Positions 40,423 to 50,834 of a stretch of DNA of 64,000 bases are shown piece by piece. The DNA lies in NCBI GenBank assembly GCA_013416445.1, contig JACCER010000002.1:186001-250000 (forward strand), read 5' to 3'. The DNA comes from Alcaligenaceae bacterium (GTDB lineage: Bacteria; Pseudomonadota; Gammaproteobacteria; Burkholderiales; Burkholderiaceae_B). The notes under the pieces are model-generated. The model worked only from the letters and a program-made list of their open reading frames with translations. It was not told the DNA's origin and did no database searches. Both the position numbers and the translations under genes were made by a program. The number at the start of each line of letters is the position of its first letter. The stretch's first letter is position 1.

Positions 40423-41043
40423 CTAGAACTCGACGGGCCAGTTGCTTTCCAGCCGCTTGTTGACAAGATCGACGGTATGCACGTGAGCGCTGACAAACGG
40501 CACCAGCACTTCAATGACATGGCCCTTATCGTTGTGCATCAAGGCCAGATCGCCTGAGACGCTGGCAGTAGCACGAGCCACGCGCAGCAAGGCGTGTGCG
40601 CCATTATCGACAACCCCGACCACTTTGCCGATAAGCGCGGGCTGACCGTCTTGATCGCCATACAGCAGGCAATCGATAAGATCGACCCAATAATATTCGT
40701 CATCGTCGGCCGAGGGAAAATCGGCCCGAGGCACCCATACTGTATGCCCTTTCATGGCTTCGGCTTGGTCGCGATCGGATATGGCAAGGAATTGCGCCAC
40801 CAGGGTAGCGCCTTGCGGGCGGCAAGCTTGAACGGCCATCGGGAAAGCAGACGGCAAAACGCCCGCGCTTCCAACAGGAGCGGGCGCTTTCAGCCACCAG
40901 GTTTTTGCCGCAAGCAACACCTGGGCACGAGAGGAATGAGGCTGAATCTTGACCCAGCCGCGTACCCCATAAGCCGATGCAATACGCCCAAGCTCTACCA
41001 GATCCGCAGGAGCCTCGGCGCGCGAAGTATCGACTTTAACCAC
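40423..41043 (-). CDS. rimM: 16S rRNA processing protein RimM
   Basis: A 206-residue 30S-assembly factor. The N-terminal RimM domain begins [18 protein letters not shown] and the C-terminal PRC barrel contains [13 protein letters not shown] and VEVLVPF-like strands ([16 protein letters not shown]). The only possible start is GTG at 41043. It follows rpsP by 24 bases and precedes trmD with a one-base gap, the conserved ribosome-maturation operon. An insertion near residues 55-65 is Pro/Ala-rich. Confidence 0.94.
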   Translation of the reverse strand: MVKVDTSRAEAPADLVELGRIASAYGVRGWVKIQPHSSRAQVLLAAKTWWLKAPAPVGSAGVLPSAFPMAVQACRPQGATLVAQFLAISDRDQAEAMKGHTVWVPRADFPSADDDEYYWVDLIDCLLYGDQDGQPALIGKVVGVVDNGAHALLRVARATASVSGDLALMHNDKGHVIEVLVPFVSAHVHTVDLVNKRLESNWPVEF

Positions 41044-41067
41044 CTTGAATGCTACTTGACAGTGCTA

Positions 41068-41322
41068 TCAGGCAGCGGCTTTAGCCGAGAATTCTTTCAC
41101 CAGACGTGCAACGGCAGGCGATGGCTGCGCGCCATTATCGATCCAGTACTGAACACGGTCCATAGCAAGACGCAGGCTTTCCTGCCCTTCGTTGGCTACG
41201 GGGTTGTAAAAGCCCACGCGCTCAATAAAACGACCGTCGCGACGATTACGCGAGTCGGCTGCTACAACGTTGTAAAACGGACGCTTCTTCGAGCCACCAC
41301 GGGCCAGACGAATCACAACCAT
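41068..41322 (-). CDS. rpsP: 30S ribosomal protein S16
   Basis: An 84-residue bS16 protein with the typical start [20 protein letters not shown] and the [14 protein letters not shown] block. It is an early assembly protein of the 30S subunit. First gene of the rpsP-rimM-trmD operon; the promoter should lie in 41323-41447. Confidence 0.98.
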   Translation of the reverse strand: MVVIRLARGGSKKRPFYNVVAADSRNRRDGRFIERVGFYNPVANEGQESLRLAMDRVQYWIDNGAQPSPAVARLVKEFSAKAAA

Positions 41323-41447
41323 TGGTAATCCTTAAAAAATACTGTGAAAAACAAAAGATTCTAGCACTTATCAGCCCGCCTTCGCAAACCAACAGCACAA
41401 GAAACACGATAAGCTGCTATCAAAAAGCAACACTGCGAGCAAACAAA

Positions 41448-41696
41448 CTAACGCCGACGCAGAAAATGTGCAGTGCTGGCGGCAGTTTCAACCTGAGCCT
41501 CGAGGGCATTGCCGGTTTGCTTGGCAAAGGCCTGGAAATCCTGCACAGCATGCGTGTCGGTGGTGATGACCTTAAGCACCTGCCCACTTTGCAATTGGGC
41601 CAAGGCTTTTTTGGCACGCAATATGGGCAAAGGGCACTTCAAGCCGGAAGCATCGACTTCAAGATCGGCATCGGGCACGGCAACGGCAGTAGTCAT
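41448..41696 (-). CDS. TusA-family sulfurtransferase
   Basis: An 82-residue protein with the GLKCPLPILRAKKAL motif, whose Cys carries a persulfide in TusA/YeeD/YedF proteins. TusA relays sulfur for 2-thiouridine synthesis or other sulfur trafficking in the cytoplasm. I chose MTTAVAVPDAD at 41696; ten further codons upstream are open but unlikely. It follows alaS closely (50 bases) on the same strand. Confidence 0.88.
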   Translation of the reverse strand: MTTAVAVPDADLEVDASGLKCPLPILRAKKALAQLQSGQVLKVITTDTHAVQDFQAFAKQTGNALEAQVETAASTAHFLRRR

Positions 41697-41746
41697 GATC
41701 AGAACATTGGCCTCTACAAAACGCAATACACCGAAAAAAAAGCTTA

Positions 41747-44368
41747 TTAAACCAGGCGCTCGCGCACCCAGGCATCGGCACTGGCTATGGCGCCCGCCAG
41801 GGACGCGACATCGGTGCCACCGCCCATGGCCATATCAGGGCGGCCACCGCCCTTGCCGCCCACCTGGCCAGCCACCATGCCGACCAAATCGCCCGCCTTG
41901 ACCTTGGCGGTCAGGTCGGAGGTTACGCCAGCGACCAGGCTGATCTTGCCCTCGGCCTCGGTGGCCAGCAACACCACCGCCGACTTGAGGCGGTCTTTCA
42001 GCTGATCGACCATGCCGCGCAAAGCTTTGGGATCTACACCCGCCATGCTGGCGATCAACAGCTTGGCGTCGCCGCCCACAACCACGGCGCTGCTGGCCAG
42101 GTCGTTGCCCGCTGCCGCAGCCGCCTTGGTCTGCAAGTGCTCGATTTCGCGTTCAAGGCTTTTGATCTGGCCTTGCATTAGGGTGATGCGGTCAACCAAT
42201 TCAGCAGGCTGGGTCTTGAGCAGGCTAGCTGCCTGCAGCAAGGTATCGTTGGTTTGCTGCACCCACTTGACAGCGTTATCGCCGGTAATGGCCTCGACGC
42301 GACGCACCCCGGCGGCCACGCCACCTTCAGACAGTATCTTGAACAAGCCGATATCGCCAGTACGAGCAACGTGTGTACCACCGCATAATTCGCGTGAAAA
42401 CCCGATATCAAGCACACGCACGGTATCGCCGTATTTTTCTCCGAACAAGGCCATGGCACCGCCCTGCACGGCATCATCATAGGACATGACCTGCGCTTGA
42501 GCGGCTTGATTTTCCAGTATCTGCGCATTGACGATTTGCTCGACCTCGGCAATTTGAGCCGGGGTCATGGGGGCATCGTGGGCAAAGTCGAAACGGGTTT
42601 TATCGGCATCGACCAGCGAACCACGTTGCTGTACATGAGAACCCAGCACTTGGCGCAAGGCCTTGTGCATAAGATGGGTAGCCGAGTGGTTGCGTACGGT
42701 ACGCGCCCGCTGCACGGTATCGACCGTGGCGTCGAGCGTATCGCCCACCGCCAGCGCACCTTCGAGCAGTTCGCCATGATGGCCGAAAACGCCATTCTGG
42801 ATTTTTTGAGTATCGGCGACATGAAAACGCGCGCCGCCGCCTGCAAGCAAACCGGTATCGCCAACCTGACCGCCGGATTCTGCATAGAAAGGCGTGGTGT
42901 CGAGCACGACGATGGCGTGCTGGCCGGCACTGACAGCATCAACCTTGACGCCATCCACATACAAGCCGGTTACCTTGCCTTGTGCCTGCAAGTGATCATA
43001 GCCTTCGAAGCGGGTCTCGACGCCGCTATAACTTAAGCCTTCTATGGCCTTGAACTTGCCCGCCGCACGAGCCTGTTCGCGCTGGCGGTTCATGGCCAGC
43101 TCGAAGCCATCATGGTCGACTTGCACATTGCGTTCGCGACAGATATCGGCGGTAAGATCGACTGGAAAACCGTAGGTGTCGTAGAGCGTAAACAAGGTTT
43201 GGCCATCGAGGATGCCGTTTTCGGCAATACCGGCCAAGGCGCCATCAAGGATTTTCATGCCATGTTCCAGTGTTTCACTGAAGCGCTCTTCTTCTTGCTT
43301 GAGCACCTGTTCAACACGTGACTGCTGGGCGACGAGTTCGGGGTAGGCTTCGCCCATTTGGGCGACCAGATCGGCCACCAGCCGATGAAAGAATATGCCT
43401 GACTGGCCCAACTTATGCCCATGACGCAAAGCGCGGCGCACAATGCGGCGCAAGACATAACCGCGACCTTCATTGCTGGGAATCACGCCATCGACGATAA
43501 GGAAACTGCAGGCGCGAATATGGTCGGCAATGACTTTAAGGGAATTATCGGTCAGGTCGTTTGTACCGGTTTCACGCGCCGCAGCCTTGATAAGCGCCTG
43601 GAACAGATCGATTTCGTAGTTGGAATGCACATGCTGCAAGACTGCGGCGATACGCTCCAGGCCCATGCCGGTGTCTACGCAAGGCTTGGGCAGCAGCGGC
43701 ATATTGCCGGCAGCATCGCGCTCGAATTGCATGAAAACCAGGTTCCAGATCTCGATGTAGCGGTCGCCATCTTCTTCGGGTGAACCGGGAGGGCCACCCC
43801 AGATCTCTGGGCCATGGTCGTAGAAAATTTCGGAACAGGGGCCGCAAGGGCCAGTATCGGCCATTTGCCAGAAGTTGTCGGAGGAGTACTTGCCGCCCTC
43901 GTTGTCACCGATGCGAATGATGCGCTCGGCTGGCACACCCACTTCTTTGGCCCAGATATCGTAGGCTTCGTCATCTTCGTGGTAGACCGTGACCCACAGT
44001 TTGTCGGCCGGCAGCTTGTAGACGCCGGTAAGCAATTCCCAGGCGTACTGGATGGCCTCGCGTTTGAAGTAGTCGCCGAAACTGAAATTGCCCAGCATCT
44101 CGAAGAAGGTATGGTGCCTTGCGGTATATCCTACGTTTTCAAGGTCGTTGTGCTTGCCGCCCGCACGAACACAGCGCTGCGAGGTAGTTGCACGGTTGTA
44201 GGGGCGTGTGTCCTTACCTGTAAATACGTCCTTGAATTGCACCATGCCGGCGTTGGTAAACAACAAGGTAGGATCATTGCCCGGCACTAATGGCGACGAC
44301 GATACGACCTGATGCCCTTTCGACTCAAAGAAAGACAAAAACTTTTGACGTATTTCGGAGGTTTTCAT
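41747..44368 (-). CDS. alaS: Alanyl-tRNA synthetase AlaS
   Basis: An 873-residue class II synthetase. The N-terminal catalytic core begins [15 protein letters not shown]. The editing domain has the zinc motifs HSATHLMH and the later [13 protein letters not shown]. The C-terminal region carries a coiled coil ([18 protein letters not shown]) and the Gly-rich C-Ala domain ([15 protein letters not shown]). A TATAAT lies about 35 bases before the start on the minus strand, a possible -10 element separating it from the pilus operon upstream. Confidence 0.98.
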   Translation of the reverse strand: MKTSEIRQKFLSFFESKGHQVVSSSPLVPGNDPTLLFTNAGMVQFKDVFTGKDTRPYNRATTSQRCVRAGGKHNDLENVGYTARHHTFFEMLGNFSFGDYFKREAIQYAWELLTGVYKLPADKLWVTVYHEDDEAYDIWAKEVGVPAERIIRIGDNEGGKYSSDNFWQMADTGPCGPCSEIFYDHGPEIWGGPPGSPEEDGDRYIEIWNLVFMQFERDAAGNMPLLPKPCVDTGMGLERIAAVLQHVHSNYEIDLFQALIKAAARETGTNDLTDNSLKVIADHIRACSFLIVDGVIPSNEGRGYVLRRIVRRALRHGHKLGQSGIFFHRLVADLVAQMGEAYPELVAQQSRVEQVLKQEEERFSETLEHGMKILDGALAGIAENGILDGQTLFTLYDTYGFPVDLTADICRERNVQVDHDGFELAMNRQREQARAAGKFKAIEGLSYSGVETRFEGYDHLQAQGKVTGLYVDGVKVDAVSAGQHAIVVLDTTPFYAESGGQVGDTGLLAGGGARFHVADTQKIQNGVFGHHGELLEGALAVGDTLDATVDTVQRARTVRNHSATHLMHKALRQVLGSHVQQRGSLVDADKTRFDFAHDAPMTPAQIAEVEQIVNAQILENQAAQAQVMSYDDAVQGGAMALFGEKYGDTVRVLDIGFSRELCGGTHVARTGDIGLFKILSEGGVAAGVRRVEAITGDNAVKWVQQTNDTLLQAASLLKTQPAELVDRITLMQGQIKSLEREIEHLQTKAAAAAGNDLASSAVVVGGDAKLLIASMAGVDPKALRGMVDQLKDRLKSAVVLLATEAEGKISLVAGVTSDLTAKVKAGDLVGMVAGQVGGKGGGRPDMAMGGGTDVASLAGAIASADAWVRERLV

Positions 44369-44503
44369 TGCAGAAAAACACTATTTGATAAGTAACCCTT
44401 GATTATAGAGGTGTTTTGTGAAAATAGGATCGGCTAGGGAAAATCGCAGGGCGGGTTGGAGAAAACCTTGAGCAAGCGCGATTTCGTTTCATCCCGTATA
44501 CGC

Positions 44504-45526
44504 CTAATCCACACATAAAAAACCCAGGGTCCTGCCCTCGGGAAAGGCTTGCGGGCCGCTGTCCGAAATAAGCACTGCAGTCGAGGTGCTTGGGCAACTA
44601 CAGGCTCCGGTAACTGGATTGACGGTCGGTGCGCCCGCCCGGGTAGTGCAACCGTACAACATATTCATCGAAAAACCCCCACCTCCTGTGCGACTGGCCG
44701 AGCGCCAGAAGCCATCTTGGCAAATCAGCAAACCGCCCTTCACATCGCGGGCCACGGCAGTATCGTCGGGGCAGGAGCCATCCAGCATGGCTTGAGCCCC
44801 CAGATGCAAATACTGTCCCGCCTGCAAATTACCCTGCGTACTGATATTGCCCCTCACAGTGGCGTTGCCCGCAAAAGACGGATCGCGCGTGTCTCCGACA
44901 CGCAAAAAATCCAAGAGACCCAATTGCCCAGAGGTAATGGCAAGCGCCACCGTGCCTGGCGGTAAAACCGAACCAGCCACAGGGGGATTGGGGATATCAA
45001 AGGCTGCGCCGCTGACCCGATCGGGCCGGTGGCGGGTCACCGACCCGCCCCACCCTTGTGCCGCCATCAGCCATTGAGCCACCATTTGCTCGTTTACCTG
45101 CAAGCTGGCGGCATGCAGGAAAGGCTTATTGCCGTACACCAGCGCCTCAACCCGGCATGTTGGTCCTGGGCATTCGCCATGGCGTATCAGGCGCACCGAT
45201 GCGCCGCCCCCCGGAAAAGCCGACTCCGGGAAGCCAGAAGAGAGCAAACCGCCAGCCTTGAGTTCGGGCAGCGTTGGCGCGGCCCAGTCGGCGTAACCCT
45301 GCTGCCCCATGGCAGCGACGTGATCGGCATGCATCAGCACGCCTGCATGAGCCTGTATGTAATCATGCACCGACTTCTGAAGCACCAGCATCCAGGCTGC
45401 ATGGGCCTGCGCACTGGCGTCGCTGATTCTATTGACCAGCGTATTGCTGGCCCAGACCGCCAGCAAGGTGGCCAGAATGGCTGTAATCATCAACTCCAGC
45501 AGGGCAAAGCCATGTTGCTTGCGCAT
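44504..45526 (-). CDS. pilV: PilV-like minor pilin / thin-pilus tip adhesin
   Basis: A 340-residue prepilin-like protein. MRKQHG-FALLELMITA has a prepilin-type cleavage site after Gly6, with Glu at +5 and a hydrophobic helix. The rest resembles R64 PilV: an N-terminal constant-like region followed by a Gly-rich collar and a Cys-containing C-terminal tip (TGACSCPS, LGFLCVD). PilV selects the recipient cell in conjugative thin pili. Here there is no shufflon or rci recombinase next to it, so the tip is fixed. It follows pilS by nine bases and ends the pilus operon before alaS. Confidence 0.85.
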   Translation of the reverse strand: MRKQHGFALLELMITAILATLLAVWASNTLVNRISDASAQAHAAWMLVLQKSVHDYIQAHAGVLMHADHVAAMGQQGYADWAAPTLPELKAGGLLSSGFPESAFPGGGASVRLIRHGECPGPTCRVEALVYGNKPFLHAASLQVNEQMVAQWLMAAQGWGGSVTRHRPDRVSGAAFDIPNPPVAGSVLPPGTVALAITSGQLGLLDFLRVGDTRDPSFAGNATVRGNISTQGNLQAGQYLHLGAQAMLDGSCPDDTAVARDVKGGLLICQDGFWRSASRTGGGGFSMNMLYGCTTRAGAPTVNPVTGACSCPSTSTAVLISDSGPQAFPEGRTLGFLCVD

Positions 45527-45535
45527 GATGGTCTC

Positions 45536-46105
45536 TTAGCTGGCCGTGAACACAAAAGTATTCACATCACCCTTGGCGCATTTGGTCTCGGTGGTCAGTG
45601 CGTTGTACTGAATATTTTGCTCAGTATCCTTGACCACCGCGGTGGCGCCATTGAGCGACGTTATCGTGATCGAGTCCGAAACCCGTTGCATGACCGAAGC
45701 GATAGATGGGCAAGCCGCATTATTGACCTTGTGCAGGGTAATGGAGAAGGCATTGCGAGCCGCATTCGCGGCTACGTCCACGTCACCACCAGTGCCTAGG
45801 CCATGTAATACCTTGATCGTTGGGCCCGTACCCGACACCGAAAAAATACTGGAATCGCGCACCAGATTGGCAAAATTCGATATATCTATATCTGCATAGG
45901 GCTGACTGGAACCGTGAGACACATTGATCTTGGTCTGCAAGATAAACCGCGCCAGTTCCTCGCCAACCTTGGGCACTTTATTTTCAATGACATATGATCC
46001 TATGGCGGGTACGCCAATAATCGCCAGCAACAAAACAATGGCAGTCACAATGGAAACCTCGATAAGCGAAAACCCCTGTTGGGCACGTGTGATAGCAACA
46101 GACAT
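45536..46105 (-). CDS. pilS: PilS-like major type IVb pilin
   Basis: A 189-residue prepilin with leader MSVAITRAQQG cut before Phe12; Glu16 is at +5, and FSLIEVSIVTAIVLLLAIIG forms the hydrophobic pilin helix. Two distant Cys (AACPSIA and TKCAKGD) could make the C-terminal disulfide loop. The 11-residue leader is shorter than that of many type IVb prepilins. AGGAG lies eight bases before the ATG. Its neighbours, the inner-membrane protein PilR before it and PilV after it, match the R64 order. Confidence 0.88.
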   Translation of the reverse strand: MSVAITRAQQGFSLIEVSIVTAIVLLLAIIGVPAIGSYVIENKVPKVGEELARFILQTKINVSHGSSQPYADIDISNFANLVRDSSIFSVSGTGPTIKVLHGLGTGGDVDVAANAARNAFSITLHKVNNAACPSIASVMQRVSDSITITSLNGATAVVKDTEQNIQYNALTTETKCAKGDVNTFVFTAS

Positions 46106-46133
46106 GAAAGCTCCTTGGAAAACACACCCGCCC

Positions 46134-47267
46134 CTATTGGCTGGCGTAAAAAAGCATCAACGACCTACGCAACTCGTCGATAACGGCGTAGTGCCACAGG
46201 CCCAGGCCCAGTAAACAAGCCAGGCTGGCAAGCAACAAAACCCATCGCAAAGCCTGGGCCTGCCTGGCAACGCTGCCGAGCACATGCTGACGCAAGCGGT
46301 CGCTAACCAGTTGCAAGCCAGCCTGCAGCCCGCGCGCCATCACCATGTCGCTGAAAAACCAGAACTGCTCGCGATCCAGCAAGCCCGTATCGAAGATATC
46401 GGCTCCTGTCATGCCGGTGTCAATGCGCATCAGCATGCCGTCGATATGGCTGGCCTGCCATTTGGATGCCCCTGTTTTTTGCAGCAGCAGGGCCGCGCGC
46501 AACTGCGTGGATTCACTGCTGGTGCGGCCCAGCACTATGGCCAGCAAAGCCAGAAAACGCAGCGCGGCAATATGGCGGTATATGCGCCACAAAGCGTAGC
46601 TTTCCAGATGACGGCGTACCGGCCCGCAAGTATTGGGCAAAGACCACAACAAGAGCATGCCGCCCCCCGCCATAAACACAGCCATAAAAGGCCAGTTAAG
46701 CTGGATGAGACCAGACAGCCGGATCAACGACCGCGCAAGGCTGCCGTAGTATTCGACCGGCACCATGGAAAACGTATGCAACAAGCGCGGCACGGTAAAC
46801 CAGGGCATGGCCAGCAGCATGAAAAACACCACCAGCAAGGCCGCCGCTGCCGACCACAGCGTAGCCACTAGGATTTCTTGAGCCTGCCGCGTAAGCTGCT
46901 GGACTCGGGCCAGCTCAGCCAAGGTTTTGACCAAGGCTGCATTGCCAAAAGACTGGGCGGCACGTATCAAGCCCAGTTCGCTTCTGGGGAAGCACCCCAA
47001 CCAGGTCGAATATAGGTCGCCGCCAGCGGCTTGATAGCCCTGCAGCCAGCGCCGCGACAGCCGCCCCCGGCTTGTGCCAGCGCCGTAACGCCGGGCATCC
47101 TGCTGGAATACTTCTTTCAGGGTGCGCCGCCCCTGCATGCCCTGCAACAAGGCTGACAGGTAATCGTAGTAGTCGGCGCGGGCAAGGGAAAACCGCCAGC
47201 GGTCAAGCACGTGCAACAGAGGATGCCAATATTGATTGCGTACGAGACGGCTGATGAAATCGCTCAT
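46134..47267 (-). CDS. pilR: PilR-like inner-membrane platform protein (GspF/PilC family)
   Basis: A 377-residue protein with GspF-type architecture: two cytoplasmic helical repeats separated by transmembrane segments (LLVVFFMLLAMPWF, WPFMAVFMAGGGMLLL and a C-terminal VLLLASLACLLGLGLW). GMTGADIFDTGLL resembles conserved GspF patterns. It anchors the assembly ATPase at the membrane. Its ATG overlaps the pilQ TGA by four bases. Confidence 0.88.
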   Translation of the reverse strand: MSDFISRLVRNQYWHPLLHVLDRWRFSLARADYYDYLSALLQGMQGRRTLKEVFQQDARRYGAGTSRGRLSRRWLQGYQAAGGDLYSTWLGCFPRSELGLIRAAQSFGNAALVKTLAELARVQQLTRQAQEILVATLWSAAAALLVVFFMLLAMPWFTVPRLLHTFSMVPVEYYGSLARSLIRLSGLIQLNWPFMAVFMAGGGMLLLWSLPNTCGPVRRHLESYALWRIYRHIAALRFLALLAIVLGRTSSESTQLRAALLLQKTGASKWQASHIDGMLMRIDTGMTGADIFDTGLLDREQFWFFSDMVMARGLQAGLQLVSDRLRQHVLGSVARQAQALRWVLLLASLACLLGLGLWHYAVIDELRRSLMLFYASQ

Positions 47268-49024
47268 GATGCTGCCCTCAGCATAGGAGTTGACTGCTTT
47301 TTCACCCCTTGCAAGTCACGTAAACACCGTTCGGTTTCAAAGGAATGAAAACGCTGTTCAATATCACGAGGGTCGATCTGGCCGCGGCTCGCCTTGAACA
47401 CCGCACACTCCATCGCTGAACGTATTGCCATATGTTCGCTGGCGCAGCCACCGCGCCACAAGCTGTGCAGGAATTCCGGCTGCAATGCCGGTTCTATCGT
47501 TTCAGCCACTACCGTGCGCCCTGCGTAACCATTGAGCTCAGGCAAATGTGGCCGCTGGCAAGCCGAACATCCCATGGGATTGCGTATCCGGAAAGCCTCA
47601 ACCGGGCAAGCATAGAGGTCTTGTATCAGGTGCAGCCAACTGCGCCATTGCTGAACACTGCGAGCCACTGGGCCCGCTTGCCCGCCTGCCTCAGCCAAGC
47701 GCTGGGCGGGCAAGGCGCAGTGACGGCACAACACAGGCAGCAGTGCCTGAAAAACCAGCAGCTTGAGTATGCCGGGAGTCGCAAGAAAATCACGCGGCAC
47801 CCCTATGAAGCCGGATGCCAGGCGTTCGGGGATCAACCGTGCCGAAGGCGCATGGACGGTGGTATAGACACTGACGCCCGAGCCAGCCAGATCCATAAAG
47901 GCCAAGCCTGTTTCCGCGTCGCGCACTTCGCCCAGCAGGACATCGCTCATGGCGGAACGCTTGAGCGCCCTTAGCTTGGCGGCGTAGTTTTGATGGGCTG
48001 CGGCATCCAGGCTCCTGGCAACGGTATTCTGTATTGCTTCGGGAATCAGGTATTCCACCGGATCTTCTATGGTGATTACTTTGCGGCTTGGCGCCACACC
48101 CGCAATCAATGATGCCAGGGTGGTTGATTTGCCCGACCCAACAGTGCCGGCAAAGACAATGGCGCCACCTTCGGACAGCATGACCCTTTCGATAAGTGCA
48201 ACCTGATCCGGCAAATAACCCAGTTGGTCCAGGCTGGGCAAACTGGCGTCCACCTCACGCCTGAGCAAACGCAAGCACACGCTGGGCCCGTGATCGGCAG
48301 CCAGTGAAGCCCAACGCAGCATGATCTCTTGCCCATCGACCAGACGAGTCATGCTTCCTTGTTGCTCTATCGTGGGATCGAACAGGGCGCCGTTGCCCCC
48401 GGAGATATCCATCCAGGCTACCGACAGCATATCGACCAGCATGCTGGTAGGCATGCGTCGGAACCGTTCTGGCGACAGATAACGCCCTGACAACGTGTAT
48501 TTCACTTCAGACTCAGGCTCGTTCAGGCGCAGGTTCAGATGCAGATCGCTGGCGCTATTACGCACCCCCCACTCGACCATGTCGTTGAACGCATCAGCCA
48601 AAGCCGTAGTGGACTGCGCCAGACGCTGGCCTGCGTGACCAGACAAGGATTGCGCCGTAACCTGATTGCGCGCAATGGCCAGCAGCAAAGGCGCTGCCAG
48701 CACATAGCGCGGCGGGTTAGCCAACACATAACCGAGCTTGACAATTTGGCGGGCGAGTTCGTCGGCCTGGTCGCTGCCAACGTGCTCTGCCAGTGCAAAA
48801 ATGGCTACGGATTGATCGCTCAGCAATACCGGACACAAGCGAGCCGCCAGCGCCTGCACATTGAACTGCGTGCTTAAGGGATGTACAAACCCTGGCGTCA
48901 TGCTGGCCAGTTCGTCTGGGCTATCAATAGGGACAGCCAGCGCGCTATCGAAGCGCAAGGGCGCAACCATGCCATCTGCCGACGGTGCGATCAGTGATCG
49001 GCGCAGGAAGGAAAAGCCAGCCAT
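47264..49024 (-). CDS. pilQ: PilQ-like type IVb pilus assembly ATPase (GspE family)
   Basis: A 586-residue secretion ATPase. The N-terminal regulatory part is followed by Walker A GTVGSGKST at about 293-301, the Asp box ITIEDPVEYL near 318-327, a Walker B-type LLGEVRDAETG, and the His box region TTVHAPSA. Paired Cys motifs (CRHC and CSAC) near the C-terminus form the usual zinc site. Despite the name, in the R64 nomenclature PilQ is the ATPase, not the secretin. TAATG joins the pilP stop and this start; GGA lies seven bases before it. Confidence 0.9.
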   Translation of the reverse strand: MAGFSFLRRSLIAPSADGMVAPLRFDSALAVPIDSPDELASMTPGFVHPLSTQFNVQALAARLCPVLLSDQSVAIFALAEHVGSDQADELARQIVKLGYVLANPPRYVLAAPLLLAIARNQVTAQSLSGHAGQRLAQSTTALADAFNDMVEWGVRNSASDLHLNLRLNEPESEVKYTLSGRYLSPERFRRMPTSMLVDMLSVAWMDISGGNGALFDPTIEQQGSMTRLVDGQEIMLRWASLAADHGPSVCLRLLRREVDASLPSLDQLGYLPDQVALIERVMLSEGGAIVFAGTVGSGKSTTLASLIAGVAPSRKVITIEDPVEYLIPEAIQNTVARSLDAAAHQNYAAKLRALKRSAMSDVLLGEVRDAETGLAFMDLAGSGVSVYTTVHAPSARLIPERLASGFIGVPRDFLATPGILKLLVFQALLPVLCRHCALPAQRLAEAGGQAGPVARSVQQWRSWLHLIQDLYACPVEAFRIRNPMGCSACQRPHLPELNGYAGRTVVAETIEPALQPEFLHSLWRGGCASEHMAIRSAMECAVFKASRGQIDPRDIEQRFHSFETERCLRDLQGVKKQSTPMLRAAS

Positions 49025-49545
49025 TACTTTTCCGCCCATGAAGAAGGATGAAGACACAGGGTATGGGCTTCGTCCTTGCGTTCGAGTTGGACGCAGGAGC
49101 CCGAAATGCCACGCAACATATAAGCGGAAGGACTGACCCTCATGCCCACTGGCAAGGCTTGCCCATACATATAGACGTAAGGCTGCGCACCGACCATGAC
49201 CTGGGCGAGCAGCTTCTTCCCTACGCCATATATGGCTACCAGCCTGAGCACGCCACCGGCCGCATAGCTTGCACCGCCGTCGATATCGGCACGCGTACCG
49301 CCATCTGCGTGTCGCCTGTTTTTTGCGACGTTGAGCGCATGTTCGGTATCCAGGCGCATGAGCTCGCGCACCGACATTTGCTCGGCGCCCAAACCGTCAA
49401 CAGGCGAGACCGTTGTACTGGCAGCGATAGGCGCGAACAGCACCAGCGACAGCATCAGCCATCCAGGCAGGCGTTTATTCCTGGATGGACTCTGTAGCGG
49501 GTGCGGCGCCCTGCCCGACATTGCCGGAATCAGTATCGACTTCAT
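49024..49545 (-). CDS. pilP: PilP-like type IVb pilus periplasmic protein
   Basis: A 173-residue exported protein. After a polar 27-residue leader, LPGWLMLSLVLFAPIAAS forms the hydrophobic signal core. The mature part includes VYMYGQALPVGMRVSPSAYML and two Cys (GSCVQL, HTLCLH), matching the PilP family of R64-like clusters. The start overlaps the end of pilO by 71 bases in a different frame; the good AGGAG six bases upstream argues the overlap is real. pilQ follows with TAATG. Confidence 0.82.
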   Translation of the reverse strand: MKSILIPAMSGRAPHPLQSPSRNKRLPGWLMLSLVLFAPIAASTTVSPVDGLGAEQMSVRELMRLDTEHALNVAKNRRHADGGTRADIDGGASYAAGGVLRLVAIYGVGKKLLAQVMVGAQPYVYMYGQALPVGMRVSPSAYMLRGISGSCVQLERKDEAHTLCLHPSSWAEK

Positions 49546-50833
49546 ATAGCACTCCTTGTAGAGACAGGCTCAAACCACTATTTTTCAGGCCAGGCTGCTC
49601 GACCTTGCGCAGCGCCAGCAGGACTTTGTGCCATTGCATGGACACGGTATGCGGCAGCAACAGGCCACTTGAACGCAAAGGACCCACTAACTGCACCAGA
49701 CGAGACAGATAAAGGACCATGCCGGATGGCCGCGGCAGCGGCCTGCCTTGGGCATCTAGGGGAGCAAGTACAGGCAACGGCGCGGGCCTGCCGATTTGCA
49801 TCTGGTTGAAAGCCGGTTTTATATTCTGCAACGCGCTAAACAAATCACGCTCGTGGTGCGCCGAGCTTGGTAAATTTGACGCCAGTAGCGGCACGCCAGG
49901 CGCGGCGACCGTCCATGTTGGCTGGGCCATGTCCATAGACACAAACTCGACAGTCCAATGTTGAGGCGCTGCGGCAAGAAACCCGCTATTGCTGGCATTG
50001 ACACGGCGCCTTTCATAACCGGCCAGGCAACGCCAACCACCTATCTGCCCAGTACACTCGGCTTGCAGCAACACCCAGCCGTCGACGCGTACGGGAAGCG
50101 TGTACAAGTCATTGAGCAGCGCACGCGTCCCCTGAACCCCATGCACGATATGGTGCTGAAAAGCCTGTTCTTCAGCCAGGCGCCAAACTTGCCTGAGGTC
50201 AGCCACTGCGGCTGGTACGGCAGCCTCGGGCTCAGGCCACAACAACTGCACCAGGCGTGGAGTCAGCAAAACAAGCACTAGGGCCAGCACGAAGCCCTGC
50301 ACCGGCCAAGGCAGCACGGCAGCCCATGCGTTAAGGGTCTGCAGGCGGCTATGCGTAGAGCCAGCAGCCTCTATCGCCGCCAGACTGGGCTGATCTGGGG
50401 CCTGTGGCTGACCTAGCACCTGCAAATGAGGATAAGCCTGACGCAGTTCGGCCAACACCGGCTGGGCATCGGCACTAAGGGGATAGATACGGTCAGTGCG
50501 CGCAACTACCGAACCTTCGTGCACCGCCACCAACCAGTAGCCTGCCGTTTCAATCTTTAACAGCACAGCCACGGTACCAACCGGGAACAATTGCGCCACA
50601 TTTTGCGCAGCCGAATACAGGCTGCGCTTGCGCAATGCCTTGCCCCCCTTGAGCATGGCCACACCAACTGAGCCAGCCGATTCGTCGGCCAGCACCATAT
50701 GCGTTGCCTTGTGCAGCCTGGCCAGACGCAAGCCTTGGCGCTGGACCCTTGGCCCCAGCAATGGCAACCATTCCATGCCAAACACCAAAGTCGCTGACGA
50801 CAAGGCAAGCACCAGGGATTCGCTGCCGGCCAT
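49475..50833 (-). CDS. pilO: PilO-like type IVb pilus inner-membrane protein (PilO2)
   Basis: A 452-residue protein with an actin-fold-like N-terminal part and a central transmembrane helix (VQGFVLALVLVLLTPRLVQLL, about residue 190). A large periplasmic C-terminal domain follows, as in PilO2 of R64-type clusters, which links the platform to the outer membrane. I chose ATG 50833 (MAGSES), with GGAAGGG seven bases upstream; it starts one base after the pilN TGA. The last 71 bases also encode the pilP N-terminus. Confidence 0.85.
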   Translation of the reverse strand: MAGSESLVLALSSATLVFGMEWLPLLGPRVQRQGLRLARLHKATHMVLADESAGSVGVAMLKGGKALRKRSLYSAAQNVAQLFPVGTVAVLLKIETAGYWLVAVHEGSVVARTDRIYPLSADAQPVLAELRQAYPHLQVLGQPQAPDQPSLAAIEAAGSTHSRLQTLNAWAAVLPWPVQGFVLALVLVLLTPRLVQLLWPEPEAAVPAAVADLRQVWRLAEEQAFQHHIVHGVQGTRALLNDLYTLPVRVDGWVLLQAECTGQIGGWRCLAGYERRRVNASNSGFLAAAPQHWTVEFVSMDMAQPTWTVAAPGVPLLASNLPSSAHHERDLFSALQNIKPAFNQMQIGRPAPLPVLAPLDAQGRPLPRPSGMVLYLSRLVQLVGPLRSSGLLLPHTVSMQWHKVLLALRKVEQPGLKNSGLSLSLQGVLYEVDTDSGNVGQGAAPATESIQE

Positions 50834-50834
50834 G

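Noticed and set aside
46600-46650. GspF-like PilR as part of a type II secretion system
   Set aside because: Neighbouring PilL/TcpQ, PilO2 and PilV-like genes place it in a type IVb pilus cluster; no general-secretion pseudopilins are present.
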